48,522 nt of DNA from Bacteroidota bacterium (GCA_024280115.1 JAJRQT010000133.1:1-48522), one strand, 5' to 3'; numbered from the stretch's first letter, positions 1 to 9,302 are shown. Translations and numbers: made by a program. The notes: generated by a model from the sequence alone, not told the origin.

Positions 1-2
1 AA

Positions 3-119
3 TATTTTTTTAGGTTTAACCGGAGAAATCATAGGATTTCAATCTTAGATAAAATTATTGAAAGATGTGTACTACATGAACCTGTGAGCTATGCAATGAT
101 TAAATCAAATGCGATCTAA
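3..119 (+). mobile_element. C-terminal end of an IS1595/ISXO2-like transposase, cut by the window edge
   Basis: An open frame enters from the left edge and stops at 117-119 (TAA), giving 38 residues. It starts with an aromatic-rich FRFNRR motif and continues with DKIIERC. This matches the usual end of ISXO2-type (IS1595 family) DDE transposases, where an F-x-F-N-R-R block lies just before a short terminal helix. The catalytic domain lies outside the window, so I cannot say whether the element is intact. The GGGTAACCC sequence at 122-130 could be the right terminus, because IS1595 ends often begin with GGG. Assignment rests on the short motif only. Confidence 0.5.
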
Positions 120-286
120 ATGGGTAACCCTATTAAAATGATAAAATTTACAATAAAATAAGGTATTGGGGAGATAGTATAAAACTTGTAAATGAATACA
201 TTTAATAGGATATATTGCGATTTGCTTAGTGAGAATTTTAATAAACCCAGCGCCTCATATTCTAACCATTACCAGATATTAGAAAT

Positions 287-409
287 ATGAAAAACATTAT
301 TGGTTTAATAATCATTCTTATTTCATTTGGAAGTTGCAAAGAAGAGAAAGAAGAAGACAGAGAGATTGGATTAAGTAAACGATATTTATCTTCTTGCCCC
401 CTCTTTTGA
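287..409 (+). pseudogene. 5' fragment of a lipoprotein gene
   Basis: ATG at 287 opens a 40-residue frame ending with TGA at 407-409. The first 17 residues are a textbook lipoprotein signal: MKN, a hydrophobic run of Ile/Leu, then SFGSC at the lipobox, followed by a charged KEEKEED linker. The mature part then stops. The last 24 bases overlap the 3' end of the converging giant FG-GAP gene on the other strand. I read this as the beginning of a lipoprotein gene whose body was lost in a rearrangement, with the IS1595-like end just upstream. A genuine tiny lipoprotein is a less likely alternative. Confidence 0.55.
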
Positions 410-3400
410 CTCGAAAATTTCATGGTTTTTTGATGCTTTTGGGACATCAAATATCCTTGCGGGCTGCGAAAGATAACCATTTCCCCAATAAAATTCCTGC
501 TTCCGTTTCGCACCATTGCTAAACACAATTTCAGCCCAGATATCCCTATCGTTCAGAAAAATTGTCTCTGTTTTCCGATCAATCTGAAATATCTTTAAGC
601 TGTCCCAGTTTTGGGAAGAAACATAAAGTTGTTTCCCATCCGGCATGGGCAATGTCACCAGCGCTTTTGCATCACCGGGAACCAGGAATCCTGATTTCGT
701 ATAGTCCATACATTCAAAACCACCCTGGCCATCTCCGAGCATGAGCAATCCATTCAAAGCATCCATCCTTCCCCAGAAAATACTATTGCCATAAAAATTT
801 CCTACGACCAATAAATCCAAATACTCATCATCATTAAAATCTCCGGTCTGCATGCCAAACAGGGGCGCCACCTGTGCCTGATGGGGCAATGGAAAAATGG
901 CAAATTTTCCATGACCGAGGTTTTCGATATAGCTATTGGCCATCCACGTCGCCATGGATTTTTGGGCATTTTCCAGCTCTTCAGGAACGAAGAGGTCATC
1001 GATGGTTGCCTCGCTGTAGGCCTCATAGGAGGTAAATCGCTTTTTCATCAACTCAAGTTGCTTGCCGAGGTCAGACCTGAAATGTACTGGAAAAGCTTTT
1101 CTACTTCCGTCCTTACTCAACGCATAGCTGGTGAGCACTACATCGTACCTGCCATTATTATCGAAGTCAGAGGCATAGGCTGTTATGGGTTCATTTTCGC
1201 TGGCTTTGAAATATGAATTCAGCCCTTCATTTCCCGCGATATAATCAATATCACCATCATTATCGAAGTCACCTCCCCTGAGGCTGTTCCACCAGCCAAG
1301 CTTTGAATCAATTCCCGAAGTGCTGGTAATATTTTTAAACTTCCCGCCCGTATTTTCAAAAAAGGTAATTGGCATCCATTCTCCCATCACAATCAAATCT
1401 GGTTGGCGATCATTATTAAAATCCGTCCAGAGTGCATCGGTGACCAGGCCAAGCTCGCTGAGATCGGGACAAACCTCTTTTGAGACATTGGTGAATTTTG
1501 GCACATTTTTCTCAGAATCATTCCTCAAAATGTAGCTGCTTACTTTTTTCGGATAAAATCCCGGAAGTACCCTCCCCCCAACAAATAAATCTAAATCACC
1601 ATCCAGATCAAAGTCTGATGCTTTCACACACGAACCACTCGCAGGCATCGGGGGAATTGCATTCGCTGACAGTGTGAAATTCCCCTTCCCATCATTCACA
1701 AAAAATCTGTCCTGATAGTTTTGCGGATCCAATCCCTGCTCTACTCCCCCGCTGACCACATACAAATCCAAATCTCCATCGCCATCTGCATCGAACAACA
1801 AAGCGCCGAGGTCTTCCTGGTTTTTCCCTTCTTTAGTTTCAATGGGTTTGGATGTAAACCCGGTTTCATGCTGATGGAATATCAATCCAGGGTTTCCCGA
1901 TGAACCCCCCACAAATAAATCCATTAGCCCATTACCATCGACATCACCAACCGCGAGCGAAGGTCCTGAACGGGAAAATTGATGCGGCAAAGTATTTTGA
2001 AGTTGATAGTCATTAAATGCCTTTTCTTCGTGCTTATATTCCAATCCATATTTTTGAGCAGCATTTGCAAACAGGTATTGCGAGGCATTCGGCAGGGGTA
2101 AAAAGCCTTCCTTCCCTGTAAATTTATCCGGCTTATAATCAATCTCCAGGATTTGATCTGCACTAACGTTTGTTAATTTTTGCCCCATTCCATCCGGCCA
2201 AATCACAACGAGCGAATCAATCATCTTTGTTTTACCCAAACCAAAATGGATCACCGGATCTACAGTTGAGCGGTAGCCGCAAAAGTTGGAGTGATCGGCA
2301 TATTTGATATCTCCTTCCGGTGAAAAAAGATAAACCTTTGCTCCCAGTACCTTTGCACTTTTGCCTTTGAGCTTTATACTTAAATAATGCTGTGTTTTTT
2401 CTTTACCAACTTCATATAAAGTGTTCTTATAAACCATCGCAGGCTCATTATAATTGCTGGTCACGAGGTCGAGATCGCCATCATTATCGAGGTCAACGTA
2501 AGCGGCGCCATTGGCAAAGGAAGGCTTGTCCATGCCCCAGTCAATTGTTTTATTGGTGAAACTCAGGTCTCCATTATTTCTGAAAATATAATTTGACATG
2601 CTCCTGACCGGAATAATCAACATCACCTCTTCATTGCTCATGCCCCTGCCCCTGCTCATGCCCGAAACCGCATAATCAAGGTCCGTCACATCGCGCGGAT
2701 AACCATTGCTCACAAAAAGATCGCGATAGCCGTCATTGTCGTAATCCGCGAGCAGGGCAGACCAGCACCATTCCGTGGCATATATCCCGGCCATCAATCC
2801 TACCTCGCTGAAATTATGATTCCCAAATGCATCCGGGCCATTATTGATTTGCAGCATGTTGCGCTTGTACTGCGGCTGATAGCCAAACTTTTCGTCCAGT
2901 TGTTCATTCTCAAATCGCGTTACACCATGCATTTTTTTCATGCCCTGGTTATCTTCCGGCAGTATGTCGAGTGTAAAAATATCCACCAATCCATCATTGT
3001 TGACATCGGCAATATCATGGCCCATGGCCGAATGGGTCTGGTGTTTAATATACGTATCGATCCGGTTGGTAAATGTGCCATCACCATTGTTGATGTACAT
3101 CAGGTCGTTGGTCAGGTAGTCATTGGTAATGTAAATATCGCGCCAGCCATCCTTGTTGATATCTACAATACTCAACCCCAATCCATATCCTTCAGCGCTT
3201 ATCCCTGCATCCATGGTGACATTAGTAAATGTGTTATTCCCATTGTTCCGGTACAGCCTGTCATTTGATGCGGCAGAGCCATCGAGCTTCTTTTCACGGT
3301 ATTTATTGGGCGTGGGGGTATCCAGAAAATTGGTGAGCACATAAAGGTCCAGGTCGCCATCGTTGTCGTAATCGAAAAATGCGGCATGGGTAGAGTAGCC

Positions 3401-3910
3401 CTCATCATCGATCCCAAATAGCTTTGATTTTTCTGTAAACACCGGAATGCCATTCTCATTTAAGCCTTCATTGATAAATAACCGGTTCTGGCGCATTTCC
3501 GGATCGAGGTGGTTGCTGACGCACACATAAATATCCTGCCATCCATCATCGTTGATATCCACCACTGCCACGCCAGTGCTCCAACGGCCACGGCCTGCGA
3601 TGTGCGATTCAAGGGAAATGTCGTTGAATGTAAAATCTCCATTATTCAGATAAAGCCGGTTTGTTACCTGGCTGCCGCTGAAGAAAATATCCTGAAGGTC
3701 ATCGTTGTTGAAATCACCGATGCCCACACCGGCGCCATTATAAATATATTCGTTTGACAGAATGTTGAGGTATTCATCTTCCATGACGTCATTTTGGAAA
3801 GCAATACCAGTCTGCTCATGGGGCAGAAGTTGAAAAAGAGTTTTAGGCTCCTGAGAGCAGCTGACTAGGATGGCAGATACGAAAAATAGTATTAGCAGCT
3901 TTTTTGTCAT
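386..3910 (-). CDS. giant FG-GAP/VCBS lipoprotein with ASPIC/UnbV segment (CRTAC1-like)
   Basis: Predicted outer-membrane or surface lipoprotein of 1174 residues. The chosen ATG (3910) gives MTKKLLILFF and a lipobox ending in VSCS. Two upstream in-frame ATGs (3928, 3937) would put an implausible MTKMEKRTH leader in front, and the first lies inside a dispersed repeat. Downstream are many calcium-binding type D-x-D/N-x-D-G repeats (for example DFNNDDLQDIFF and DYDNDGYRDLF) typical of FG-GAP/VCBS beta-propellers. An ASPIC/UnbV segment at roughly residues 510-595 (VIHFGLG, VVIWPDG) is followed by a second propeller set. Such proteins often accompany SusC/SusD or secreted enzymes, but neither is next to this one. 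The substrate or partner is unknown. A purine-rich AGAAAAGGA lies just upstream of the start. Confidence 0.85.
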   Translation of the reverse strand: MTKKLLILFFVSAILVSCSQEPKTLFQLLPHEQTGIAFQNDVMEDEYLNILSNEYIYNGAGVGIGDFNNDDLQDIFFSGSQVTNRLYLNNGDFTFNDISLESHIAGRGRWSTGVAVVDINDDGWQDIYVCVSNHLDPEMRQNRLFINEGLNENGIPVFTEKSKLFGIDDEGYSTHAAFFDYDNDGDLDLYVLTNFLDTPTPNKYREKKLDGSAASNDRLYRNNGNNTFTNVTMDAGISAEGYGLGLSIVDINKDGWRDIYITNDYLTNDLMYINNGDGTFTNRIDTYIKHQTHSAMGHDIADVNNDGLVDIFTLDILPEDNQGMKKMHGVTRFENEQLDEKFGYQPQYKRNMLQINNGPDAFGNHNFSEVGLMAGIYATEWCWSALLADYDNDGYRDLFVSNGYPRDVTDLDYAVSGMSRGRGMSNEEVMLIIPVRSMSNYIFRNNGDLSFTNKTIDWGMDKPSFANGAAYVDLDNDGDLDLVTSNYNEPAMVYKNTLYEVGKEKTQHYLSIKLKGKSAKVLGAKVYLFSPEGDIKYADHSNFCGYRSTVDPVIHFGLGKTKMIDSLVVIWPDGMGQKLTNVSADQILEIDYKPDKFTGKEGFLPLPNASQYLFANAAQKYGLEYKHEEKAFNDYQLQNTLPHQFSRSGPSLAVGDVDGNGLMDLFVGGSSGNPGLIFHQHETGFTSKPIETKEGKNQEDLGALLFDADGDGDLDLYVVSGGVEQGLDPQNYQDRFFVNDGKGNFTLSANAIPPMPASGSCVKASDFDLDGDLDLFVGGRVLPGFYPKKVSSYILRNDSEKNVPKFTNVSKEVCPDLSELGLVTDALWTDFNNDRQPDLIVMGEWMPITFFENTGGKFKNITSTSGIDSKLGWWNSLRGGDFDNDGDIDYIAGNEGLNSYFKASENEPITAYASDFDNNGRYDVVLTSYALSKDGSRKAFPVHFRSDLGKQLELMKKRFTSYEAYSEATIDDLFVPEELENAQKSMATWMANSYIENLGHGKFAIFPLPHQAQVAPLFGMQTGDFNDDEYLDLLVVGNFYGNSIFWGRMDALNGLLMLGDGQGGFECMDYTKSGFLVPGDAKALVTLPMPDGKQLYVSSQNWDSLKIFQIDRKTETIFLNDRDIWAEIVFSNGAKRKQEFYWGNGYLSQPARIFDVPKASKNHEIFESKEGARR

Positions 3911-3931
3911 ATGGGTCCTTTTCTCCATCTT

Positions 3932-4022
3932 CGTCATTCCTGCGTATGCAGGAATCTCATAGGTGCTGCCATATGTTATATCATTGCAGATCGTTAGAGA
4001 TCCCAGATCAAGTCCGGGATGA
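3932..4022. repeat. dispersed palindromic repeat patch between two giant genes
   Basis: The gap holds a hairpin TTCCTGC-gtat-GCAGGAA (3937-3954), then ATTGCAGATCG-TAGAGAT (3983-4001), which recurs at 9109 and 9632, then a CCCAGATCAAGTCCGGG-type segment ending in GGGATGACGG. The outer ends GTCATTCC and GGGATGAC are inverted with respect to each other. The patch begins inside the alternative upstream ATGs of the preceding gene, so it probably arrived at that gene's 5' end. Confidence 0.7.
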
Positions 4023-4029
4023 CGGTTTT

Positions 4030-7000
4030 TTACTTGTTTTGCTTTGATAAATACTCCTTAAAATCCACAGTGCCGACCTCACGCGTATTGTACTTTTCCT
4101 GATATGAATTATGTTTTTTATCCACTGGATAATGCTCATTTTCTCCATACGGATATTGGCTCATGCCATGGAAAGGTAATGGCGTTACAGTTTGTCCTAA
4201 TGCCGTGTTCAAATCACCGTCTTTTACCCAGCCTACACTGTAAATCAGGAAGTCGCGCTTCCAACCTTCCCGGAGTTTGGGTAGTTTTGTGGCATCAAAA
4301 CTGATCGTGGTCTCATCTCCGGCATTGGCGATGATGTACATGTTGTCCGCTTCCTGCAGTAATTCCGTCACATCTCCATATCGTGTATATGTTCCTTTCA
4401 GGTCACGCCATTTCTGGCCTGTGGAAACTTTGCTATAATCAAACCAATGAGGTCCATATCTACCTCCTTTCCTGGATTTTGCTGAGAATCCACGGTAGTG
4501 ATAATCCGCGGATTCAGGAGTCATCCTTGTCATTTCAATGTTGATATCTTCATCATTGGCAAAGAAGATATAATCCCAATAAATCTCCATGTTGGTCCTG
4601 ATTCTGACTTTTCTGTCATTGGACAAAAATTTATCTGAAAGATCGACAATTATGGTTTTGTTCTTTCCACTTGGAAAACCGATGTTCGAAATCACTTCTT
4701 CCCAATCTCCTTTTTCATTGATCACTTCCAGGGATGGGCGTTTGATCTTTATCAAGTCAGATTGAGAAATAGCCACATTGATGCTGGCGTCTGTCGGGAA
4801 AATCCAGCCATTCAGGAACAGGTGAAGGTTTTCAGTGTCCTGAATATCTCCCAAATCCATGATCAGGTCTTTCATCTCTGTGATGCCCTGATACTTTTCC
4901 CGTTGGAAATTAGAAATATATTGATGGTCTTTTTCGCTGATGAGTCCCTTCAGATTATTTCCTTTTCCATCAACTACTGATACGGGTATTTGATGATTTT
5001 TTACCTTATAAACATTCAGTTTCGGGTATGGTGGAGCAGCAAATTTCTCATCGACATAGATCTCTGCATCTGCGGGATGATCCACAGCAATCAGTTTGAT
5101 CTCATCTGCATAGATGGTTTCCCAGAGCTCTTCGGTCATCTGTATGGAATATTTGCCATTTTTTTCCTGAAGCAGCTCTCCCGGGATTTTCAGGTATTCT
5201 TCAGAAGCGTTGGCAAATGCATAAGCCTTTTTACCTCCCATAATACCCAATGGCATGCCAAGGGCGCTGCGCCACATCATGTCTTTCACAAACACATATT
5301 CTGTTCCATTCCAGGTGTAGAGGAACGGGCAGCTGCCTTTGAGCTCCTGTTCCTCTATAAGGCTGCGGTCGCTATCGGGGAAAAACATGTTTTGCGGGAC
5401 TCCATTTGTCCACAAAATTCTAACTACATCTGCTTTGGTGCGACTTCCCATACCAAAATGGACATTTTGTGACGTCACAACCTGCATTTGATACAAGTCA
5501 CCTGCACGGACTTCGACTTTAGCGCCAATGCCAAAATGATTATTCTTCCCACTTCCTGTCCTTAAACCAACCAGTTTAATTTTCAAATGATGATTGCCGT
5601 TACCTCCATCATTTCGCAAAAGCCTCAATTTCCCATCGAGATCAGCAATGTACAAATCGAGGTCGCCATCCTCATTATAATCCGCGGCAACAACCTGAGT
5701 GCCTCCTAAAAAATCTTGTGGCAACAACCTGCTGACATCTTCATAATTTCCCCAACCGTCATTGTGGAAAAGAAATATGCCTTTTTCACCGGCGTTCAAA
5801 CCTTCGCCAATCACAAGGATATCAAGGTGGCCATCATTATCAAAATCCATAAAAGTTGCATCATGGCCTTTCGCTGATTTCAATAGATCAAAAACTCCAC
5901 TTGATGCTTTATCTTCTTCATAGGTTCCATCGCTTTTGTTTTTGTATAAGCGGTAAGCTGATCCATCTGTTGAAGTGATGAAAATATCCAAATACCCATC
6001 ATTGTTATAGTCGCCGATTGCCACTGCACCAGAACCCGACATTGGCTGAATTCCAGTTTCCGAAGTAATATCATTGAACTTGCCCTGTCTTAGGTTTGAA
6101 AAGAGGATATTATTCCCATCATTCTTCACGACAAACAAATCTATGTCTCCATCATCATCGAAATCTCCAAAGCCAACATCATTGGTCATTCCTGTACTCT
6201 GACCCAAACCCATTTGCCCGGTTGCATCGCTAAATGTGCCATCTGCATTGTTTCTAAGCATTATATCATTTGATCCTCCTATAAATAAGTCCAGGTCACC
6301 TTCATGATCGACATCGAGGAAAAGTGCATTTTGACCGGTAACTTCACTGGTATTTTCAAACGCATCGCCGGATACATCATCAAATTTTCCTTCACTTTCA
6401 TTTCGATATAGGAGCAGACCTTTTTCTTTTATAATAAAAAGATCGAGATGCCCGTCATTATCGTAGTCAGCAAAAGCTGAAAAACGCTCTTTCTCACTGT
6501 GGTCCAAACCCGCTGCCTCTCCTGATTCTTTAAACATCCCAAGATCATTTACCAGTAAAAAATGCGCATAATTTCCATCAGATTTCAGGCTTCCAAAATA
6601 TATATCCTGATCACCATCATCATCAAAGTCTGCAACAGAAAGATGTGCGCTGCCAGGTTTAAAGTCAATTCCTGCTTCAAGTCCGGCCGTAGATGTTACA
6701 TCAGTGAACTTGATGGCATCGAGCAGGGATTCTCCTTCCTGAAGAAAAGAGGTGGTTGTCTCGCTGAAAGAAATCACCGGAAATCCGATCAGGGCGCCTC
6801 CAGGGCCTTTCAGGTCTTTTATCCCTGTCTGATAAGGTGTGGTGAGCTTTAGAAAATTATGGAAGATCAAAAGTGACGTCAACGCTTCTTTCGAATCACC
6901 ACTGTGAAGAGCATCCATAGTTTTTTTATAAAAATCTCCAGCCTCCGGTGTGAATTCAGGGAACTGCTGTCCAATCTCTTCGAGGTTTTTGAGCGCCTCG

Positions 7001-7575
7001 TCCTTCTCACCCGACTGCATCAGCATTTCAATCAATTGCAGGCGTGGAACGATATTATCCGGGGAGACTTCAACTACTTTTGACAGATATTTTATCCGGA
7101 TTTTTTTCGAGTCGTCACCGGCTTTTTTCCCATGAAGCTCGGCCAATTGATACAATGTCTTTGCATCATTGGGAGCGAATTTCAGCGTTTCCTCCAGTTC
7201 TTTAATTGCCTTCCCGGTATTGTTGTTCAGGTCAAATGCCTTTGCCCTGATCAACCTGATGTTTGGATCTTTAGGTTCTATATTAACAGCCTCATCCAAT
7301 TGATTTATGGCTTTTTCATAATTATCCATTCTTAAATAAACCAGCCCAAGATTTGCATGACCCAATGCCTCATCAGGGGCAATTTCAATAAGCTTTAAAA
7401 ACTCAGCTTCCGCCTTTTCCAGTTTATTTTCTTCCATATAGGCAAGCCCCAGTGTTCTGATGGTGATTTTATCTCTTGCCAACTGTTTTTCATCGACAGG
7501 CTTTTGTTTACAGGATTCAATTGTGAATAGTGAAAAAGCTGTGATAATTATAAAAATAGTATGTCTCCGCATCAT
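4030..7575 (-). CDS. TPR plus FG-GAP/VCBS lipoprotein with UnbV-like segment
   Basis: Secreted lipoprotein of 1181 residues. An N-terminal signal ends in the lipobox-like IESC (Cys22; Glu at -2 is unusual). Residues about 40-215 form several TPR helices (ALGHANLGLVYLRMDNYEKA is one unit), suggesting protein-protein contact. Residues about 300-650 carry FG-GAP repeats such as DFDDDGDQDIYFG. About 665-735 is an ASPIC/UnbV-like segment (GIGAKVEVRAG, VRILWTNG). The remaining 440 residues are a conserved C-terminal region starting CPFLYTWNG that I know only as part of TPR/FG-GAP proteins of Bacteroidota and Acidobacteriota. The start has two consecutive ATGs (7575 and 7572). It lies 119 bases upstream of the other giant lipoprotein in the same direction, with repeats between them, so joint transcription is uncertain. 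Confidence 0.85.
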   Translation of the reverse strand: MMRRHTIFIIITAFSLFTIESCKQKPVDEKQLARDKITIRTLGLAYMEENKLEKAEAEFLKLIEIAPDEALGHANLGLVYLRMDNYEKAINQLDEAVNIEPKDPNIRLIRAKAFDLNNNTGKAIKELEETLKFAPNDAKTLYQLAELHGKKAGDDSKKIRIKYLSKVVEVSPDNIVPRLQLIEMLMQSGEKDEALKNLEEIGQQFPEFTPEAGDFYKKTMDALHSGDSKEALTSLLIFHNFLKLTTPYQTGIKDLKGPGGALIGFPVISFSETTTSFLQEGESLLDAIKFTDVTSTAGLEAGIDFKPGSAHLSVADFDDDGDQDIYFGSLKSDGNYAHFLLVNDLGMFKESGEAAGLDHSEKERFSAFADYDNDGHLDLFIIKEKGLLLYRNESEGKFDDVSGDAFENTSEVTGQNALFLDVDHEGDLDLFIGGSNDIMLRNNADGTFSDATGQMGLGQSTGMTNDVGFGDFDDDGDIDLFVVKNDGNNILFSNLRQGKFNDITSETGIQPMSGSGAVAIGDYNNDGYLDIFITSTDGSAYRLYKNKSDGTYEEDKASSGVFDLLKSAKGHDATFMDFDNDGHLDILVIGEGLNAGEKGIFLFHNDGWGNYEDVSRLLPQDFLGGTQVVAADYNEDGDLDLYIADLDGKLRLLRNDGGNGNHHLKIKLVGLRTGSGKNNHFGIGAKVEVRAGDLYQMQVVTSQNVHFGMGSRTKADVVRILWTNGVPQNMFFPDSDRSLIEEQELKGSCPFLYTWNGTEYVFVKDMMWRSALGMPLGIMGGKKAYAFANASEEYLKIPGELLQEKNGKYSIQMTEELWETIYADEIKLIAVDHPADAEIYVDEKFAAPPYPKLNVYKVKNHQIPVSVVDGKGNNLKGLISEKDHQYISNFQREKYQGITEMKDLIMDLGDIQDTENLHLFLNGWIFPTDASINVAISQSDLIKIKRPSLEVINEKGDWEEVISNIGFPSGKNKTIIVDLSDKFLSNDRKVRIRTNMEIYWDYIFFANDEDINIEMTRMTPESADYHYRGFSAKSRKGGRYGPHWFDYSKVSTGQKWRDLKGTYTRYGDVTELLQEADNMYIIANAGDETTISFDATKLPKLREGWKRDFLIYSVGWVKDGDLNTALGQTVTPLPFHGMSQYPYGENEHYPVDKKHNSYQEKYNTREVGTVDFKEYLSKQNK

Positions 7576-8048
7576 TTTTCTCTGACTTTGAAATGTTATC
7601 TTTTCAGAGTGCCAATTTAGTTAAAAATCTTTTCGAAACCTGAATTATGAAGGTTGGAAAATTAAATGATTTGATGATGTTGTGAACAGTAAAAGGTTCA
7701 AATGAAAATATAGGAGGTAAATGATTTTCATAATTTGGGTGTCCGGGCGGGCCTGCCTACCGCAGGGAGGCTGTCGCTACTCGCCTGCCTACACACAAAC
7801 CCGTTTCGCCCGTCTGCCGCCGAAGCAGGGGCTCAAACAAACTGCTCCATTCCAGGATAAGAAACCTTGGCAAAGTAATCTCTGGCACACATCCAATGAC
7901 ACACCACCTCACTGGATGTAAAATCATTCTACACCCAACTGCCTGAGATCAATAATAGCCAGGATTTACAAATATCAATTAATTGTTGTAGAATATTGAT
8001 TTGATATAAAGGTGTAGTTGCAAACTACACCCAGAACGGGATATTAGA
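7576..8048. other. 473-base gap without a gene; GC-rich repeat patch and one hairpin
   Basis: No convincing coding sequence on either strand. An open frame at 7721-7921 is made of repeat sequence and has no protein-like composition. Positions 7745-7835 are a GC-rich patch of CCTGCC/GGCAGG-type palindromes, much richer in G+C than the surroundings. The right part, towards the stop of the binding-protein gene, contains a clean hairpin listed separately. Confidence 0.6.
8011..8031 (-). terminator. hairpin downstream of the second binding-protein gene
   Basis: Perfect 9-base arms GGTGTAGTT/AACTACACC around a 3-base loop, 18 bases past the stop codon on the minus strand. On that strand the stem is followed by TTTATAT, a weak U-tract. 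It is placed correctly to end the 8049-9302 transcript, but the poor U-run leaves this uncertain. Confidence 0.45.
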
Positions 8049-9302
8049 TTAATTAACCAATCTCCAGCTATGTTTCCTATTCCCCAAATTATCAAACCTA
8101 ATTCCACCTGTAATTCCCTCAAATTCCATGCCCGCCTGCTGGCGAGACAGGGATTTAAAACCATTTCTGACGGCCTCCGGATCGGGGCTAAATTTCCTTA
8201 TTGCTTCAATAGATAACAAAATTCCATCATATACGAAGGCCAAGGAAGGTGATGGATTTTTTCCATATTTAGATTGATACCTTTTTTCAAAACTCTTCCA
8301 CTTAGGATCATTCATGTTAAATGGACTTACAAACCAAATATTTTTCATGAACTGAGCTTGGTAATCATCCATGAAATTGAATAGATTTAGAAAGGCATAT
8401 ATTTTAGCATTCGCGTTAGCTGCCCGGATTTTCTCTATGGTTTTTGCGGCATTTTTTGAAGTTCCTGCCAGGACTATTGCATCCCATAAATTTATAGTGA
8501 TTTTATCGACCAATTCATTTCCATCCAACCCAATAAATACTTTAGGTTCTGGCAATCCTTGATCTTTTGCTTCTTTCACCATAGATTCTACAGACATTTT
8601 GCCATCGTAATTATCCAATGAAACTAAAGCAATTTTTTTTATTTTTTTTTTATTATAAATCTCCTCCAAAAGTACTTCCGCCTGCTGACGATCATCCGGA
8701 ACTAAGCGAAAATACCATGGGACATAAGCTCTGGATAATGTCGGATCACTGGACAAAGTTGACAGCATTACAACATGCGATTTGGCCGCGACCTGCTCTG
8801 CCAAATGTGCATTTCTTCCATCCATGGCGCCTACAATCATAGAGACTTCATCATCATAAACAAGGCTTACCGCCTGCTTCGATCCTATGCCCCATGGGCC
8901 ATCGCAGGATTTGGTGATTAATTGGAATGATTTTCCTTTATAACCACCATGTGCATTGGCATGTTCGATGGCTAATTCTGCAGCTTGTTTGGTGGCCAGA
9001 TCATTTTTATCACGAATGAGAAAACCAATTTTGATGGATTCTTTTGAGGTTTGGGAAAAAGAAAGAGTGGTATTAAGTATTAAAATGGAAAATGCAATCA
9101 AACAGATTATTGCAGATCGATAGAGATTACTTCGTCCCCGAAATAAATTCGGGGCAAGCTGTTCCTCCCTGCCTGCCGCTGCTTGGCCAATCCAATGGCT
9201 GGCAGGCTCGTAATGACGATAAAAAAATAATTTATTGGCGTCATTGCGATGACGACGTAGGAGGAAGAAGCAATCTCTTGTTAAATGCAGCAACTTCACC
9301 AT
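8049..9302 (-). CDS. periplasmic ligand-binding protein (Peripla_BP_6/LivK-like), start rebuilt by repeats
   Basis: Type I periplasmic binding fold of the branched-chain amino-acid receptor family. Markers are IKIGFL, AAELAIEHANAHGG, and PWYFRLVPDDRQQA. It is a clear paralogue of the protein at 10775-12079, with matching IGFL, HANA/QANAKGG and IPWVIR/VPWYFR blocks. The hydrophobic signal (AIICLIAFSILILNT, then SFSQ) begins around codon 64. The preceding 63 codons are translated dispersed repeat (9109-9290). The only in-frame ATG is at 9302, overlapping the end of the GIY-YIG gene by 7 bases. The native start was probably lost, so expression may use a non-ATG codon near 9100 or may have ceased. 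A second repeat lies in frame near the C-terminus (8131-8151). No ABC permease or ATPase is nearby. Confidence 0.7.
   Translation of the reverse strand: MVKLLHLTRDCFFLLRRHRNDANKLFFYRHYEPASHWIGQAAAGREEQLAPNLFRGRSNLYRSAIICLIAFSILILNTTLSFSQTSKESIKIGFLIRDKNDLATKQAAELAIEHANAHGGYKGKSFQLITKSCDGPWGIGSKQAVSLVYDDEVSMIVGAMDGRNAHLAEQVAAKSHVVMLSTLSSDPTLSRAYVPWYFRLVPDDRQQAEVLLEEIYNKKKIKKIALVSLDNYDGKMSVESMVKEAKDQGLPEPKVFIGLDGNELVDKITINLWDAIVLAGTSKNAAKTIEKIRAANANAKIYAFLNLFNFMDDYQAQFMKNIWFVSPFNMNDPKWKSFEKRYQSKYGKNPSPSLAFVYDGILLSIEAIRKFSPDPEAVRNGFKSLSRQQAGMEFEGITGGIRFDNLGNRKHSWRLVN
8131..8151. repeat. in-frame palindromic insert inside the binding-protein gene
   Basis: On the minus strand this reads CCTGTCTCGCCAGCAGGCGG, a stem of about 7 pairs including two G-U pairs. 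It belongs to the same CCTGCC/GGCAGG palindrome type seen at 7751, 9169, 33228 and 47791. It encodes SLSRQQAG within the protein. The paralogue has KTFQNYQG at the equivalent place, so the frame was kept. Confidence 0.5.
9109..9290. repeat. composite nested repeat between binding-protein and GIY-YIG genes
   Basis: Starts with a 28-base block (9109-9136) identical to 9632-9659. GTTCCTCC (9161-9168) and TCGTAATGACG (9208-9218) complete the same unit as at 9632-9678, but two extra palindromes interrupt it: 24 bases at 9137-9160 (CCCGAA-ATAAA-TTCGGGG core) and 39 bases at 9169-9207 (CTGCC ... GGCAG ends). A second, inverted unit follows at 9238-9287 (CGTCATTGCGA ... GCAATCTC). Both inserted lengths are multiples of three. 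Confidence 0.8.

Noticed and set aside
881..1216. Plus-strand open frame of 111 codons
   Set aside because: Lies entirely antisense to the FG-GAP gene; its residues mirror the repeats of the real frame. The same holds for 2816-3268, 5(0)-kb region frames and most other antisense frames.
7721..7921. 66-codon frame in the gap after the TPR/FG-GAP gene
   Set aside because: Made of GC-rich palindromic repeat sequence, with no protein-like pattern.
9109..9290. CRISPR array
   Set aside because: Units are palindromic, nested and in both orientations, with no regular spacer spacing and no cas genes.
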